From Sipunculus nudus (Eukaryota; Annelida; Sipuncula; Golfingiida; Sipunculidae): a stretch of 64,000 nucleotides of DNA. The notes under the pieces are model-generated. The model searched no databases. It saw nothing but the letters and a program-made list of their open reading frames with translations, and was not told the DNA's origin. The position numbers were made by a program, and so were the translations under genes. Within the stretch, counting starts at the first letter, position 1; each line of letters opens with the position of its first letter. This document shows positions 13,401 through 25,610 of the stretch, piece by piece. Location of the stretch: assembly GCA_026874595.1 (NCBI GenBank), contig CM049307.1, positions 19,819,079-19,883,078 on the forward strand, read 5' to 3'.

Positions 13401-16400
13401 ATCAATTTTATTGTGATAAGTGCTATATATTCATTGTAGCGGGTGCTAAGCATACATCTGTCAGCATACCTGTGAATTGATGGATTGTATAGTTTTATGT
13501 ATGTATTGATCAGGATAGTCTTGCTGATCAAACAAGAAGCCAGGTTGGCAGTACCAGCTGTTACCATGTGATGAATAGGCATTAAAAATCAATTATTTTC
13601 AGTTTGCATTGTTCTAATGAATAAATGTTAAAAGCCAGTTGCCAGTGCAATGTCCATTCTTTCCATAGGAAAGTTATCATCCGTATGTTGACATATGTGC
13701 TTTGAGTTAAATGGAAAGTGATTGTGAATCACATACTTTCACTTTCCTTTACATACACTTATTCTTTTGCAGTTATACCTTTCTTTTGCACTGAATATCT
13801 TTCTAAGAGTAATAGTTAATGGTAACTTGATGCATATCATTTGTACTCAGTGCAAATAAAGAGTAGTTTTTTATTCTTACTGTTCATATTCAGAGTAAGT
13901 TAGTTTTTTTTTCTTATTTCACATACTCTTAGAAGATAATAATGATCATAATTCTTATCGCACTGCCATTTTATTTTTCAAAAGGAATTTATTTTTTTTT
14001 AATTTTTTTTGTGGAGTATGTTCATGTGCAGAGTTCCATTTTGGGCTGTAGCACTTGCTTCCTATCATATAATTTTTGTATCCTGATGTCACCCAGGTCC
14101 GGTGTTTTCTGCACCTGGGGGTCATGGGTGTGTAATCATCCCCATTGCAGGGTCATCAACACTGAGGTATAGTTCAACCACCCAAATACACATAGTTTGT
14201 GAGTGATACGGGGTTGTTGGGCACAGCCTTCCCATTAAGTCTGCAGAGTGGAGTGCTCACCCAGGTTGGGGGCTGATCGTGATAATCTCATGGCATTGGC
14301 TGAGATTTGAACTGACAACTTCCTGGCTTTGAGTCCTGTGCTCCATCTCTGTGCCACAGAAACCGGTTGAATAGGAATTGTTATATCCTTTGGTTGGAAT
14401 CCTTAAACTCTCATGATATCTATCATCTTTGCTAAGTTGAAAACCAGTTTCAGCTGGCAGTTCATGATTGTGATGACTAACTTATTTATGCTTTTGTATA
14501 AGTGTTACCTGCCTTTTTCATTTTAATGGTATACTCTTTAATATTAATTGTATCCGCCAAAACAGAGTTTTGCGGATACTATGTTTTCAGCTGCACGCCG
14601 CCGCCGCAGCGTAGGTTTCCGGAGAACTCCTCCGTAACTGCTGGGCGGAATTTTACGAAACCCGGGATTATGTTTGGGTCACATGTGAACTGCTGCGCCC
14701 CGATTTTGTTTTGACCTCTGACCTTTCCTCTGCGCTCTGCGTCCGTTTGTGCGTCTGTTTCCACACATAAACCCACATATCTCGGGAATCGTTTGACGGA
14801 TCAGGAAAATTTTTTTGCACAAATGTAGCCCTTGGAGAGCTTTATAACATACACAAAAATGGTGGCGCCACCTGCAACCATGTTTGCACAGCTCCTGTCT
14901 GTTTGTCTGCCATGGGATAAACTCACTCATATCTCGGCAGTGGTTTGACATATCTGGCTAAAATTTTGCAGGTTTATACATCCCCGACAGCTCTCTTGAT
15001 TTTATGACAGGTGGAGCCACCTGCATTCTAGTTTATGCAGCAGACATCCAAGCTCATATCTTGGGAACCGTTTGACCGATTGGGCCAAAGTTTTGCATGT
15101 GTATAGTTCTCACATAGCTCTTTATCATACGCAAAACTGGTGCCGTCACCTGCAACCATTTTTGCTCCGCGTCCATCTGATTGGCTGCCACGGGCTAAAA
15201 TCACTCATATACATGTAGTGGTTTGACTTATCTGCCTTAAATTTTGCATATGTATACAACTGGGACGGCTTTCTGGATTTTGTGGTAGGGGGGGCAATCT
15301 TCATACACAATTTGGCTGCAGACATCCATGCTAATATGCAACACTTCACTCTATTTCCCCTTGCCACTTAATCCATGCCTCACTTCACCCGTTCCACTCT
15401 GATTTAGGCGGATACACGTAGTCGCTTGTCGACTACCCGTATTCTAGTTTACATATGCATTTTTATTTTGTAAGCCCGTCTTATTTTTGACGAGAGTGTC
15501 ATTGTATACCCTTTGCCCATCCCCCTGTCCATCCATCTGTTAACTTTTAGTGTCGCTGCCATAACTTACCTGGGCTTTGATGGATTTTATGAAACTCACC
15601 TCAAGTACTATTAAAACAACACATTATCTCGCCCAAATTTGATTATGGGCAACATTTAAGAATATTAAATTAGGTCATGGGTCACTCGGCAACTTTGTGG
15701 TGGCGTTGTGATAACTTACGAAGAACATGAAGGATTTTGATAAAACTCATCAGAAATGTTAATAAATAAAATATCTCATATAAGTTTAAAATTCCAGCAA
15801 AATCCATGCATATTTATTGAGGTCACCACATTAGTGGCACCTGTGGATTTCCATGAAACTCATTATACATATTTACCAATAGTTACTCACCTAAATTACA
15901 TTCTCATCAAAATTTTTGCATATTTAATGAGGTCATAGGTCTTCAGATACATGGCCAGCGTATTATGAATGCTTGAGGTGCTCTTGTTTAAACATTAATT
16001 ACAATGAATCACTGTGTTGTTAACCAGGTTCTTCACTTTTTTCCAGGGTTGTCTGGGAAGAGCCAGATTATGTTTGCGCTGGTGTTCACCTCACGATACT
16101 TGGACCTGTTCACTAACTTCATCTCTCTTTACAACACCACCATGAAACTGATTTTCATCGCTGCATCCTACACAACCATATTCTTCATGTACTCCAAGTT
16201 CAAGGCCACATATGATGGTAATCATGATACTTTTCGCGTGGAGTTCCTGCTTGTTCCAGTAGGAGGCCTGGCTTTCCTGGTCAACCATGATTTCTCACCC
16301 CTGGAGGTAATATATATATATGCATATTTCTTTTGTTTCAACTGTTATCATGGTTTTGCTGTCATACTTTTGCATGTATTATATTATAGCATATAATAGG

Positions 16401-19400
16401 ACTTATGGTGTTTAGCAGTGGCTGGCAATTTTGCAGTTTTTCTACATCTTCATCTGAGTATTAAATTTGACAGTATTCAAGTATAACCACTCCCCATTCA
16501 GGATTACAAATATAGCCAGTGTGCAAACAGCCAGGGTTAACAGGTTTTACATCCATGTTCAGTCTGAAAAAAAAATCTCCATGCAACAAAATTTATTGCT
16601 GTTTGAAATATATTGCAAGTTATTTCATAAATGTTTAAATTTTTAGCTCAGCTGACTGAAAGTCATCTGAGCTATAGCGATCACTCTTTGTCCGTCGTCC
16701 GTCTGTCCGTCTGTCCGTCCGTTAACCAGGCACAAATCGTAACCGCTGGACATAGAACCTTGTAACTTAGGATTCTGAGAGGTCCATAAAAAATCTCCTT
16801 GGAAACCAGAAATTAGGTCTCTGTTACCCATATCCTTCGAGCTATGTGGCCCCAAAGTACCCCCCCAGAATAGTAAAAAATTTCATACAAAAACTTAAAT
16901 ATCTCATTAACTACTTGACTGACGGTCATGATTTTTGGCATACATATTGATCATGAGATGTTACATCACTTCCTGCAGACTGGTGGCGCCACCTGTATTT
17001 TTCAATGTTCACGAATTGTTTTGAGACCTTTAAGGATGTAGTTATCTGTCAACAGGGTACAAATCGTAACGACTGGACCTAGAATCTTCGTTCTTGACAC
17101 ACAGGGAGACCCATGATAAGTCTCCATGGAAACCTGAAATTTGGTCTCTGTTACCCATATCCTTTGAGCTATGGCACTCCAAAGTACAGCTCAGAATAAT
17201 GGAAAATTTGATACAAAAGCTAAAGTATCTGAACAACTAATGCAGAGATAACCATAATTGTTTGCATGGATATTGATCATGGAGTGTTTCATAAGTTTCT
17301 GCAGACTGGTGGCACCACCTGTATTTGTTCGGTTTTTTTTACGAAATTTTTCTGTATTTTTGAGACCTTTAAAGATATGAACATCTGTTAACAGGGCACA
17401 AATCATAAAAACTGGACCAAGAATCTTCATTCTTGACACACAGGGAGACCCATGAAAAGTCTCCATGGAAACTTGAAATTAGGTCTCTGTTACCCATATT
17501 CTTTAAGCTGTATGGGTCCAAAATACCCCCCCCCCCCCCCCCCCAGAATAATGGAAAATTTGATACAAAAACTGCAGTATTTCAATAACTACAACACTGA
17601 TGGTCATGATTTTCGGCATACATATTGATCATGAGCTGTTCCATCAGTTTCTGCAGACTGGGTGTGCCACCTCTATTTTTTTTCAAATTTTTACGAATTT
17701 TTTTCTTTTTTTTTTTTAGACCTTTAAAGATGTGGTTATCTGTCAACAGGCTACAAATCGCAACAACTGGACCTAGAATCTTCATTCTTGTCATGCAAGG
17801 AGGCCCATGAAAGGTGCCTGTGGAAACTTGAAATTAGGTCTCTGTTACCCATATCCTTCAAGCCATAGGACTCCGAAGTATCCCTCAGAATAATGGACAA
17901 TTTGATACAAAAACTGAAGTATCTGAACAACTAATGCAGAGATCACCATGATTTTTTGCATGGATATTGACCATTAAGTGTTTTTATTAGTCCTGCAGAC
18001 TGGTGGAGCCACCTGTATTTTTGTATCCGCCAAAACGAAGTTTTGCGGATACTATGTTTTTGACCGAGTTCCTCCACCGCGGCGGCGTTCGTTTCCAGAG
18101 AGCTCCTCGGAGACTAATGGACCGATTTTTCCCAAACTTACACCTATTATCGGGTCACATGTGAACTGGTGCCTAACCAATTTGCGTTGACCTCTGACCT
18201 TTCCTCTCTATCCAGTGTCCATTTGTGGGTCTGTTTCCACTCATAAACCCTCATATCTCGGGAACCGTTTGACCGATCAGGAAATAAAATTGATACAAAT
18301 GTAGCCCTTGGATTGCTTTATAACATACACAAAAAATGTGGCGCCACCTGTAACCATGTTTGCACAGTGTCCATCTGTTCATCTGCCTTGGGTTAAAATC
18401 ACTCATATCTCTGCAGTGAATTGACTAATTCACCTGAAATTCGTCATGCGTATACATCCAGGATAGCTTTCTTGATTTTATGACAGGTGGCGCCACCTAC
18501 ATTCACGTTCACGCTGATGACATCCAAGCTTATATCTTGGGAACCGTTTGACCGATCAGGAAATAAAATTTATACAAATGTAGCCCTTGGATTGCTTTAT
18601 AACATACACAAAAAATGGTGGCGCCACCTGTAACAATGTTTGCACAGCGTCTGTCTGTTATTCTGCCGTGGCCTAAAATCACTCATTTCTCTGTAGTGGT
18701 TTGACTAATTCACCTGAAATTTGGCATGCGTATACATCGTGGACAGCTTTCTTGATTTTATGACAGGTGGCGCCACCTACATTCTAGTTAAGGCTGCACA
18801 CATCCAAGCTCATATCTCAGGAACCATTTGACCGATTGGGCCAAAATTGTGCATGTTTTTAGATCTCACATAGGTCTTTATCATACACAAAACTGGAGGG
18901 GTTACCTGCAAAGATTTTTGCACAGTGTTTGTCTGTTTGTCTGCCATGGGCAAAAATCGCTCATATACATGTAGTGGTTTGACTTTTCTGCCTAAAATTT
19001 TGCAGGTGTATACAACTTGGACAGCTTTCTGGATTTGTGGTAGGTGGCACAACCTACATACACATTTAGGCTGCAGACATCCATGCTAATATGCAACATA
19101 CCTCACTCTGTTTCCCCTTGCCACTCAATCCATGCCTTACTATCCGATTTTGGCAGATACATGTAGTCACTTGTCGGTTACCCGTATTCTAGTTTTAAAA
19201 GTTTACACATTTTTCTCTATTTTTGAGATATATAAATACAAACTAAATCTTGGCCTGTTGGTTAATCTGTTTGATGCTTCAGTTGAATGGGTATATACTA
19301 CCATTCTGATGATAAAATTTCCTTTTGCGAATCTCTTCCCAGTCAGCTGAGCTTCATGACCCATGGGTCACTTGTTATACATTTTACCACTTGAAATATA

Positions 19401-22391
19401 AGTTTGTGGTTTTGCATATTTTATGAATGGATCAAATTTTGTTTTATAACCTAAGGCATTTGATTTCACAAATTTACTATTATTAAGTATATTTATATAT
19501 ATATATTTATAATATTTGAATATTTAATAATTATTTAAACCATTTGGTTTTTCAGATTTTATGGACATTCTCAATCTACTTGGAATCTGTGGCTATCCTT
19601 CCGCAGCTGTTCATGATCAGCAAAACTGGTGAAGCAGAGACAATCACCAGCCATTACCTGTTTGCCCTGGGTTCCTACAGAGCCCTCTACATCCTCAACT
19701 GGATCTACCGCTACTACTTTGAAGGCTACTTTGATTTGATAGCAGTGGTGGCTGGCTGTGTACAAACAATACTTTACTGTGACTTCTTCTATCTATACAT
19801 AACCAAAGGTGAGATCCGTTTGAATGTCAACAAAGCACAGACCTTTGATGTTGTTTAATGGACCTAGAATAACACCCACTCTATACTTGCAACAGTTTGT
19901 GTGGTTGAAGTCACGAACCAGAGGAGAATTTAGTTAATTTAATGATTAGTTGAACTTGACTCAGTCATGTATCATGTACACTGGTGAAAGATGAAAGGCA
20001 CCCAGTCCTGTGTAATTTTTGTGTTATATTTACCTCTGCAAAGGAGGTTATGTTTTCATCTGTGTTTTCTGTTTGTTAGAACTTCTCAAACTTAGCAAAC
20101 TTAGTACTTAACTGAACTACTCAGTGATTTCTGGAAAACATTTTTTAGAGTACTGAGATTGACTAGGGAAGACCCATTAAAATTTTGGATGGATCCAAAT
20201 AAAGGGGGATTCAGCAGGATGTTTATCTGTCAGCAGAACTACTCAAAACTGGAACTGATTTCTGTAAAACGTTTTGGAGAGATCTGAGATGGGCCCCATT
20301 GAATGTTTGGATGGATCCAGGTAAAGAGGGGGATCTACAGGATTGTTGTGCTACTGGAGGTGTGTGCTCTTCTGAGTGCCAATCTGATTTTTAAGAGAGT
20401 TTGGAAAGGGTAGATCTTAAATGTATGAATCTCATTATAGGTAAAAACCTATAATAATGTTGGTCAGAGATATATTGCTTGAGTGCATGGAGAAAGTCTC
20501 AAATGACTTCCTGAAGATTGAGGTCTATATCAGGGCTATCGTGATTGTGACCCGTTCCCCATCCACCTGTAGAACAGCTTTCTCACCATTGAATAATTGC
20601 ACCTGTCTTGGTGTTTAAGATGTTTTCCATGGTTTTCTTTTTTTTTGCATATATTTCCATATTGTTTTTACCATAAAGAGCACTGTGAAATTTATTGGCC
20701 TTGAATAGGGATTGAGCTAGTGGGAAAATAATTTACCAGCTTTAAAATGCCAAAATGGGCAAAAAAATTTCCCACATAGGGTTCCTCTTAACTTATAGTG
20801 TACATAGAATTAGTTGGGATTTATGTCACACTAGGCCAGAGTGACCTGAATTCTCATCTTTGCAAGGGGTCAGACAGCTTTTACCTGAATGTCATTGCAT
20901 AGTCAAGGCTTCATACAATGTCTGCTTTGATTCTTTCATGGATTTCTTTGTTGCATGTCCTCTGTAGGATTCCATACACATAGATAAAATTCTCATAACT
21001 TCCCTCTTGTTTTCTGACTTGGTATCCTGAAAGGATATTTGCAAGGTTAATTCTTATTTAGTCATAGGAGCCTGGAGGGTGCCTTTCTGGTTAAAACGTA
21101 GAACTGCAGATAGTTTCCTGCAAAGTATATGAAAAAAAAGTAGTGAGGCCATATTGTAATTTTGATGTTTTGCAGCATTATTACGTAGGGCATTACTTGT
21201 ACATTTAACAGTACTGTTTCTTTGCACCATTAACTTAAAATTAAATATTTTACCTTCAGGTTATTTAAGGATCAATTTTATTTACCTGAATGTTACTTGA
21301 ACAAAGCTGATATATTTTACAATATGATATGCAGTCTGTGCCAAAGTGTGTTTTCAACTGTTTAGTAGATCTAAATGATTATATATATGACTCTTGCCTG
21401 CAGCTTAGATATCACATGCTGGGCGTGGGGTAATCTCCTTGCATATCAGATATAGAATGTTTATAGGGGGTTGGGGGAATTGCATGTTTGTGTGGAGTGT
21501 ATCAGCTGAGTTGATTGAACCAGCTGAACCATCAGCATGGACCAAGTATCTATTTTACTGTGCATTTCTATGACCAGGCATTTATCAAATATATATATTT
21601 TCAAAAGCATAAAGTGCACGTATACCATCCAGGGACTGGGTATTTTCAATTTTTTGTCTTGATTATAAAAGACTATATTTTTGTGCTTCATTCAGATGAG
21701 TGTAATGTGATGGAAAGTCCATAACGTGACTTTATTCTCTTCTTAATTACATCAAAGTGTTCTCAGTGCTTGTAAACTCTTTTTCATGCAATTTGTCTTA
21801 TCTTGCAAATTCTGTGGGCCAGGTAGGATGCATATGCATAATTTGCTTTAAAATCATTACACAAAACCAGGACTGCATGAAATGAAGGATTATATTATCA
21901 GGGTAACTTGAGCAGAAATGGAGATATTTTGCTTGTCAAATACAATGAGTGCTTAGACACATTAGACAGATGTGTTTTTTTTTTAGTCAAACTTTTGGTA
22001 CTATTATAATATTTATGTATTTGCTGTTGAATCTCACACATCTTTCTGTAATCATACCTACAGATATTTTGTGCTCTTGTTTGGCACCTTGATCTTTTAA
22101 ATACTTGGTTTTAATAGTACTTATTATCAGTTGTGGTAATATGTAGTATCTATGACAGGTCTTAGTTGTGTTTTATCAGTCTTGGGTATACTTTCTCATA
22201 TGTTTTCTATTATGGATAGGGTTTTAGTCTTCTTATATCAGTTGTCTTCTATATGGTTATATTTGATATTGTTTATGGTATCCTTTACATAGTGTATCTC
22301 AAGTGCAGGAACTTCATTTACTGATTGCCTTTGTTACTGTGTTTTCACTGTTGTAGTGTGGAAAGGCAAGAAGTTGACACTGCCAGCATAG
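7373..22391 (+). CDS. KDELR: KDEL receptor (ER lumen protein-retaining receptor), 4 exons
   Basis: Join 7373-7463, 16047-16306, 19556-19808, 22357-22391, which gives 639 nt and 212 residues, exactly the vertebrate KDELR length. The protein is the seven-helix Golgi receptor (Erd2 family) that binds C-terminal KDEL/HDEL signals of escaped ER chaperones at the acidic pH of the cis-Golgi and returns them in COPI vesicles. Known functional positions are all present: R5, H12, R47, D50, E117, W120, E127, Y158, R169 and D193. The tail reads KGKKLTLPA, with a dilysine-type COPI signal and Thr at position 209 where vertebrate paralogues have Ser (the PKA-regulated site in KDELR1). All introns are GT-AG and the phases fit (1, 0, 1). 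The start is chosen because MNIFR is the conserved N-terminus. The gene is intact. Which vertebrate paralogue is closest cannot be told; a single invertebrate KDELR is expected. Confidence 0.97.
10999..11066. repeat. Short tandem duplication
   Basis: TCATATTCACAGGCGGGAAT near 10996 recurs as TTATATTCACAGGCGGGAAT near 11041, a spacing of about 45 bp, followed by diverged CCACCA/ACACCA text. It is a small local duplication without evident function. Confidence 0.5.
11817..12701. mobile_element. Non-autonomous TIR element (MITE-like)
   Basis: The left end AGGCCTCGAATTT at 11817 is matched inverted by AAATTCGAGGCCT at 12689-12701. Subterminal GACAGGCA/TGCCTGTC motifs recur on both sides. There is no transposase frame. 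No clear target-site duplication was found, so the exact ends and superfamily (hAT-like is possible) are uncertain. Confidence 0.55.
14090..14365 (-). mobile_element. tRNA-derived SINE, copy 1
   Basis: Read on the minus strand, the head resembles a tRNA promoter: an A-box-like segment (GTGGCACAGAGATGGAGC) and a B-box-like segment (AGTTCAAATCTC), followed by a body shared with the copy at 41735-42025 (both run through AATCTCAGCC, a GCTCACCCAGG-type stretch and CTGCAG). The divergence between the copies suggests an old family. Confidence 0.7.
14550..15447 (+). mobile_element. Helitron-like non-autonomous element, family A copy 1
   Basis: The 5' end GTATCCGCC folds on a near copy (GCGGATAC) across an AAAACAGAGTTTT loop. 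The 3' side carries the inverted copy GGCGGATAC, then a hairpin (GTAGTCG, loop CTTGT, CGACTAC), and ends ATTCTAG|TTT. The core consists of diverged tandem units with the phrase CTCATATCTCGG, a TTTGACCGATTGGGCCAAA-type stretch, and GGTGGCGCCACC. It has no ORF of its own. The layout matches HINE/Pearl-type rolling-circle elements. Confidence 0.75.
15471..15986 (+). repeat. Dispersed repeat with CTTG|TTT end (family F)
   Basis: Begins near AAGCCCGTC...GACGAG and ends GGTGCTCTTG|TTT. The interior has the same kind of diverged tandem units (CATAACTTACCTGGG / GATAACTTACGAAG; TTTTGATAAAACTCAT / TTCCATGAAACTCAT). It sits 23 bp after family A copy 1. Its hairpin is not clear, so assignment to the Helitron-like group is tentative. 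Confidence 0.5.
16047..16306 (+). CDS. KDELR: KDELR exon 2 (residues 31-117)
   Basis: Starts [19 protein letters not shown] after completing Gly31, and ends HDFSPLE with E117 as the last codon. It holds R47 and D50. Acceptor TTTTTTCCAG; donor GAG|GTAATA. It begins in phase 1 and ends in phase 0. Confidence 0.97.
16645..19374 (+). mobile_element. Helitron-like element, family B copy 1 (with nested family A copy)
   Basis: The 5' end AGCTCAGCTGACTG folds on AGTCATCTGAGCT. The 3' end carries the inverted copy CAGTCAGCTGAGCT, a palindrome TGACCCATGGGTCA and CTTG|TT. The core is four tandem units of roughly 330-350 bp (ACAAATCGTAA-type phrases near 16734, 17062, 17400 and 17754), each with a GGTGGCGCCACC-like palindrome. 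The fourth unit is interrupted at 18023 by a complete family A element. Lies in KDELR intron 2. Confidence 0.75.
18023..19192 (+). mobile_element. Helitron-like element, family A copy 2, nested in family B copy 1
   Basis: The GTATCCGCC...GCGGATAC 5' stem lies at 18023. The 3' hairpin is GTAGTCAC-TTG-TCGGTTAC (diverged) and is followed by ATTCTAG|TTTT at 19192. The core repeats GGTGGCGCCACC-type palindromes at about 18340, 18484, 18617 and 18766. The surrounding family B core text (CCACCTGTATTTTT before, TTCTCTATTTTTGAGA after) shows the insertion. Confidence 0.78.
19556..19808 (+). CDS. KDELR: KDELR exon 3 (residues 118-201 plus 1 nt)
   Basis: [20 protein letters not shown] through DFFYLYITK. 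It holds W120, E127, Y158, R169 and D193. The donor AAAG|GTGAGA at 19809 matches the family exon border. Reading through it instead gives an unrelated 16-residue tail and a stop at 19856-19858. Confidence 0.96.
19809..22356 (+). other. KDELR intron 3
   Basis: GTGAGA donor, TTCACTGTTGTAG acceptor. About 20034-20400 looks like an old dispersed repeat (ACCTCTGCAAAGGAGGTTATG head, then two diverged units sharing TTTTGGATGGATCCA-like phrases). The rest shows no feature. Confidence 0.75.
20034..20400 (+). repeat. Degenerate dispersed repeat with AAGGAGGTTATG head
   Basis: The head CCTCTGCAAAGGAGGTTATG can form a short stem (CCTC/GAGG). Two diverged internal units share TTTCTGGAAAAC/TTTCTGTAAAAC and TTGGATGGATCCA phrases at a spacing of about 120 bp. 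This head is common in marine invertebrate repeat families. The 3' end is not resolved. Confidence 0.4.
22357..22391 (+). CDS. KDELR: KDELR exon 4 (residues 202-212 and stop)
   Basis: A 35-nt coding end: [11 protein letters not shown] then TAG. It completes Val202 from the phase-1 donor. It supplies the cytosolic lysine motif used for COPI retrieval and position 209 (Thr). It is too short for ORF calling and was found by matching the expected KGKKLSLPA tail. Confidence 0.95.
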
Positions 22392-24853
22392 AGCATTTAG
22401 GGCCTTTGTGTAGCAAGGGGCAAGTGACCACGCTGTTCATTGCATGATTGTGACCTCTTGACGCTGAGGGACCCCATGCTGACCTTGGCTCAGGCTTCAG
22501 GTAACATAGAATGTTGGTGATGCTGCCGTGAAGTTTTCTTGCCAACTCTCTTTTCTTTCACTGAACATGCCACAGGTGGTGGCATTTTACAAGAAAGTAT
22601 AGACAATTATCATTCATGTCTTGATAGATGTAATTTGATCTTCAAATCAACTTTTTTATATTTGACAAAACTCTTCTTAATGAAAAATGTAATGTTTTAA
22701 ATTACGATAAGTTAAATGGTTTTTGTTCTTATAATATAGTACCATTATGACAAGCACCATATGATTATTACCTTTAAAAGTATCTTGTTTCTGTAATCAC
22801 TTATTACTATAAAAAAAAGAAATAATATCCAAAGCAGGAACTAAAACCCCAAATTATAAAGGTTTTACTATTCCTCACATCAAATATATATTGAGTTTGT
22901 TTGATAGAGTTGGCAGGTAACTACTTGACATGTAAAAATGTGTAATATTTTGTAAGAACCAACTTACATGGTAGCCAACCTTATTCTCTGAGGCCTGAAG
23001 TCTGGGCCACTGGCCCCTCGTTCATGTTATGGTAAATCAGTATAACAATGTGGGTGCTGGAAACAGGAGGCATGTTACAATGCTCCTTCACTTGTACATT
23101 CTTGTATAAACATTCAATAAGTAAAGAAGAATTTCTTAGTATTTTGTGAAACTACACATTTCTAGCTTGTAAAGGAAACAATCTGAAAATTTTTTTCTTC
23201 CTTGCTCTTTCTGTCAGTGCTTATGTTTTGTCCTGTTACAGACTGTTTCAGCTGTTGGTAGCTCCTCCTTTTAAGTTGCATTAGGTTACAAATTTGCATT
23301 ATGCTTGCAAAGTTAATTGCAGGTCATCTGTATATGGTACTGTAAGGAAATTTGCAGTTTTTACATCAGAAGGCAGTTGCTGGTCTCAAATAACAGGAAT
23401 AGGCTGCAGACAATTTTGCATATGGGCACAATATCTGATGTAAAGTTTTGCTGTTTTCTTAATATTTTTGTAACAAATGTTTACCATCATCAATGTAACC
23501 TATCACTATGAGGTCAAGGTCATAATGGCCTATTTGTGATTCAGAGGTCAAGGTCATAATGATACAGCTGTGACTAAAAGGTCATGACATACATATGATT
23601 CAAAGGTCAAGGTCATAATCACATACCTGTTATTCAAAGGGCATGGTCCATGACCTACCATAGACCATCAGTAAATCAGTAGTTCAAGTAAATTCGAGGT
23701 AAATTATCACCACTGATCAAAGATGCATTAAACTGTAAAATGATACTGATAAATGTATTCAGAATTAGTGGCCATGACATACATATGATTCAAAGGTCAA
23801 AGTTAAAATCACATACCTGTTATTCAAAGGTCATGGTCCATGACCTACCATGGACCTTCAGTAAATGAGTAGTTCTAATAAATTCGAGGTAAATTATCAC
23901 CACTGATCAAAGATGCATTAAACTGTAAAATGATACTGATAAATGTATTCAGAATTAGTTTGCTCATTCTTATCATGCTGTCACAGTTTCATACATAAAT
24001 GCTGGTTGTAATAAAATTGAACAAGTATTTTGATTGTTCATGTTCTGGAGGGTAATGATTGTTCTGTCAATTAATTCTGAATAATTCTAGACTTGTTTGT
24101 TTGTCAGGAAACAGGAATTCAGTTGTGTTGAGGATTTGCATCATCAATGGAGCACGTTTGTTTTTTTAAATATGAGCACAAATCATTGTAGCTTCATGTG
24201 AAATGGACCATGTGTATGTTTGATACATCTCAAACTTGCGTTCTAATAATACACACACACTCATGATCATCAATCCCTGCATCACGTTTTCTTGATATAC
24301 ATTTAGTTTGGGTTGTAAAAGTATTATTTTCAATTCTTTACCAGCTGTTTTGAGTATCTACACACACACTCACACACCAAAGGTAGACCTGATATCAAAT
24401 AATGTATACCTGCTCAAAGCCAAGGTGTAAGCTTTGATAAGTGGACTCGATTCATCCATAAAATCATGTATAAAAGGATTTTCTGAACAGTCTGATATCA
24501 ACAGATGCATGTACAAGTCTGCACTTGATATTAGGTTATTTATTAACAATGAAAGCACTTATGGACAGTATAGGCCTAGTCATGTGTCTCAAGCAGTTAA
24601 ATCAATTGGTAAATATCACAGATGTTTGATTTGCTTGTATATAATGGTGAATAGTTACGTAGCACTAAACTTCTACTCTGCGCTTTGTTTAATAGCCATG
24701 TTTAGTTATTAAAGTAACAACAATTGTTGAAAGTGTCTTGTTTGCTCAGTACCATTTTACGTCTGTATAGTGTTCCTCTTATAACAAATGGGGCAACTAT
24801 GTTCATACTGTGGCTTTACAGACATTGTGGTATTCATTATATACACAAATAAA
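22392..24853 (+). other. Possible KDELR 3' UTR and downstream DNA
   Basis: Candidate poly(A) signals AATAAA lie at 24010-24015 and 24848-24853. The second is followed by a GT-rich stretch (TGTCTGTTGTATGC). Which one is used, if either, cannot be decided. A 190-bp tandem pair lies at 23583-23958. Confidence 0.3.
23583..23958 (+). repeat. Tandem duplication, 190-bp period, two copies
   Basis: CATGACATACATATGATTCA occurs at 23583 and 23773, and both copies run to TGTATTCAGAATTAGT. The second half (TAAATTCGAGGTAAATTATC...) is almost identical between copies, so the duplication is fairly recent. Shorter related CAAAGGTCAAGGTCATAAT units precede it from about 23511. Confidence 0.85.
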
Positions 24854-25131
24854 TGATATATACAGCATTTCTACTTGTTATTAGAGTTTGAGTGAATGGC
24901 ATGTCTGTTGTATGCTTTGCATTGTGACAAAGTCCAATGATTCCATGATTAATTTGATTTTCAGTTCAGAGCTTATCTTTATTGTGCAATCCATGTTTAA
25001 GAAAACAGTTCTTGTATTTTAAAATGGTCATAAGAAAAAAATCTAATTTCCAGTATACTGAAACATCATCAAATATCACAGTCTCAAACTGAAAACTGTC
25101 TGATGTCAGTGCCAGCAAGACTTAAGTTTTT

Positions 25132-25610
25132 AGCTCAGCTGGCTGAAAGTCAACTTAAGTATAGGTATGGCGCTATGTCCATCATCCATCTGGTAGTAAG
25201 GCAAAAATCATAACTGCTGACCCTAGCTGATTCTAAGCAGACATCCATAGAAGTCAATAAAAATCAACTTGGAAACCTGAAATAAGGCAGCTGCAACCTA
25301 TAACCATCAGATTTTGGGCTTGTAAGCACCTCCCAGAATAGTTATTAATTTGATACGAAACCTACTGTATCTTAATTATTAATGGATTGTCATGAATCAT
25401 GCCTTGAATATTGACCATGACTGCCAGCAGTTGTGTCAGTTTCCTAAAACCGGTGGCACCACCTTTTTTCTAATTTTTGTTTTTTTCCCCCCTTTTTTAA
25501 AAACCTATAAAATGACAGCAATCATGTCAAGGACCCACTTATTTAAAATGAATTTTAGCCAGCTTTTCATTTTGAACTTTCCGTCTTGCACCTATTGCTG
25601 ACTAGCTAAT
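25132..25610 (+). mobile_element. Family B element, degenerate copy
   Basis: Starts AGCTCAGCTGGCTGAAAGTCA after a T run. One core unit follows with CAAAAATCATAACTGCTGACC and a GGTGGCACCACC palindrome at about 25452. No 3' subterminal repeat or hairpin was found nearby. The right border is approximate. Confidence 0.55.

Larger units (their letters stand above)
7464..16046 (+). other. KDELR intron 1 (8.6 kb)
   Basis: GTAAGT donor; polypyrimidine TTCTTCACTTTTTTCCAG acceptor. It contains the TIR element 11817-12701, a SINE (14090-14365), a Helitron-like element (14550-15447) and another repeat (15471-15986). About 7464-11400 looks like unique AT-rich intron sequence with no supported feature. 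Confidence 0.85.
16307..19555 (+). other. KDELR intron 2
   Basis: GTAATA donor, TTTTTCAG acceptor. Most of the intron is the family B/A nest described separately. 19375-19555 is AT-rich with a short TA run and nothing else seen. Confidence 0.85.

Noticed and set aside
23583-23958. CRISPR-like direct repeats
   Set aside because: Only two long 190-bp copies with no spacers, in an animal genome.
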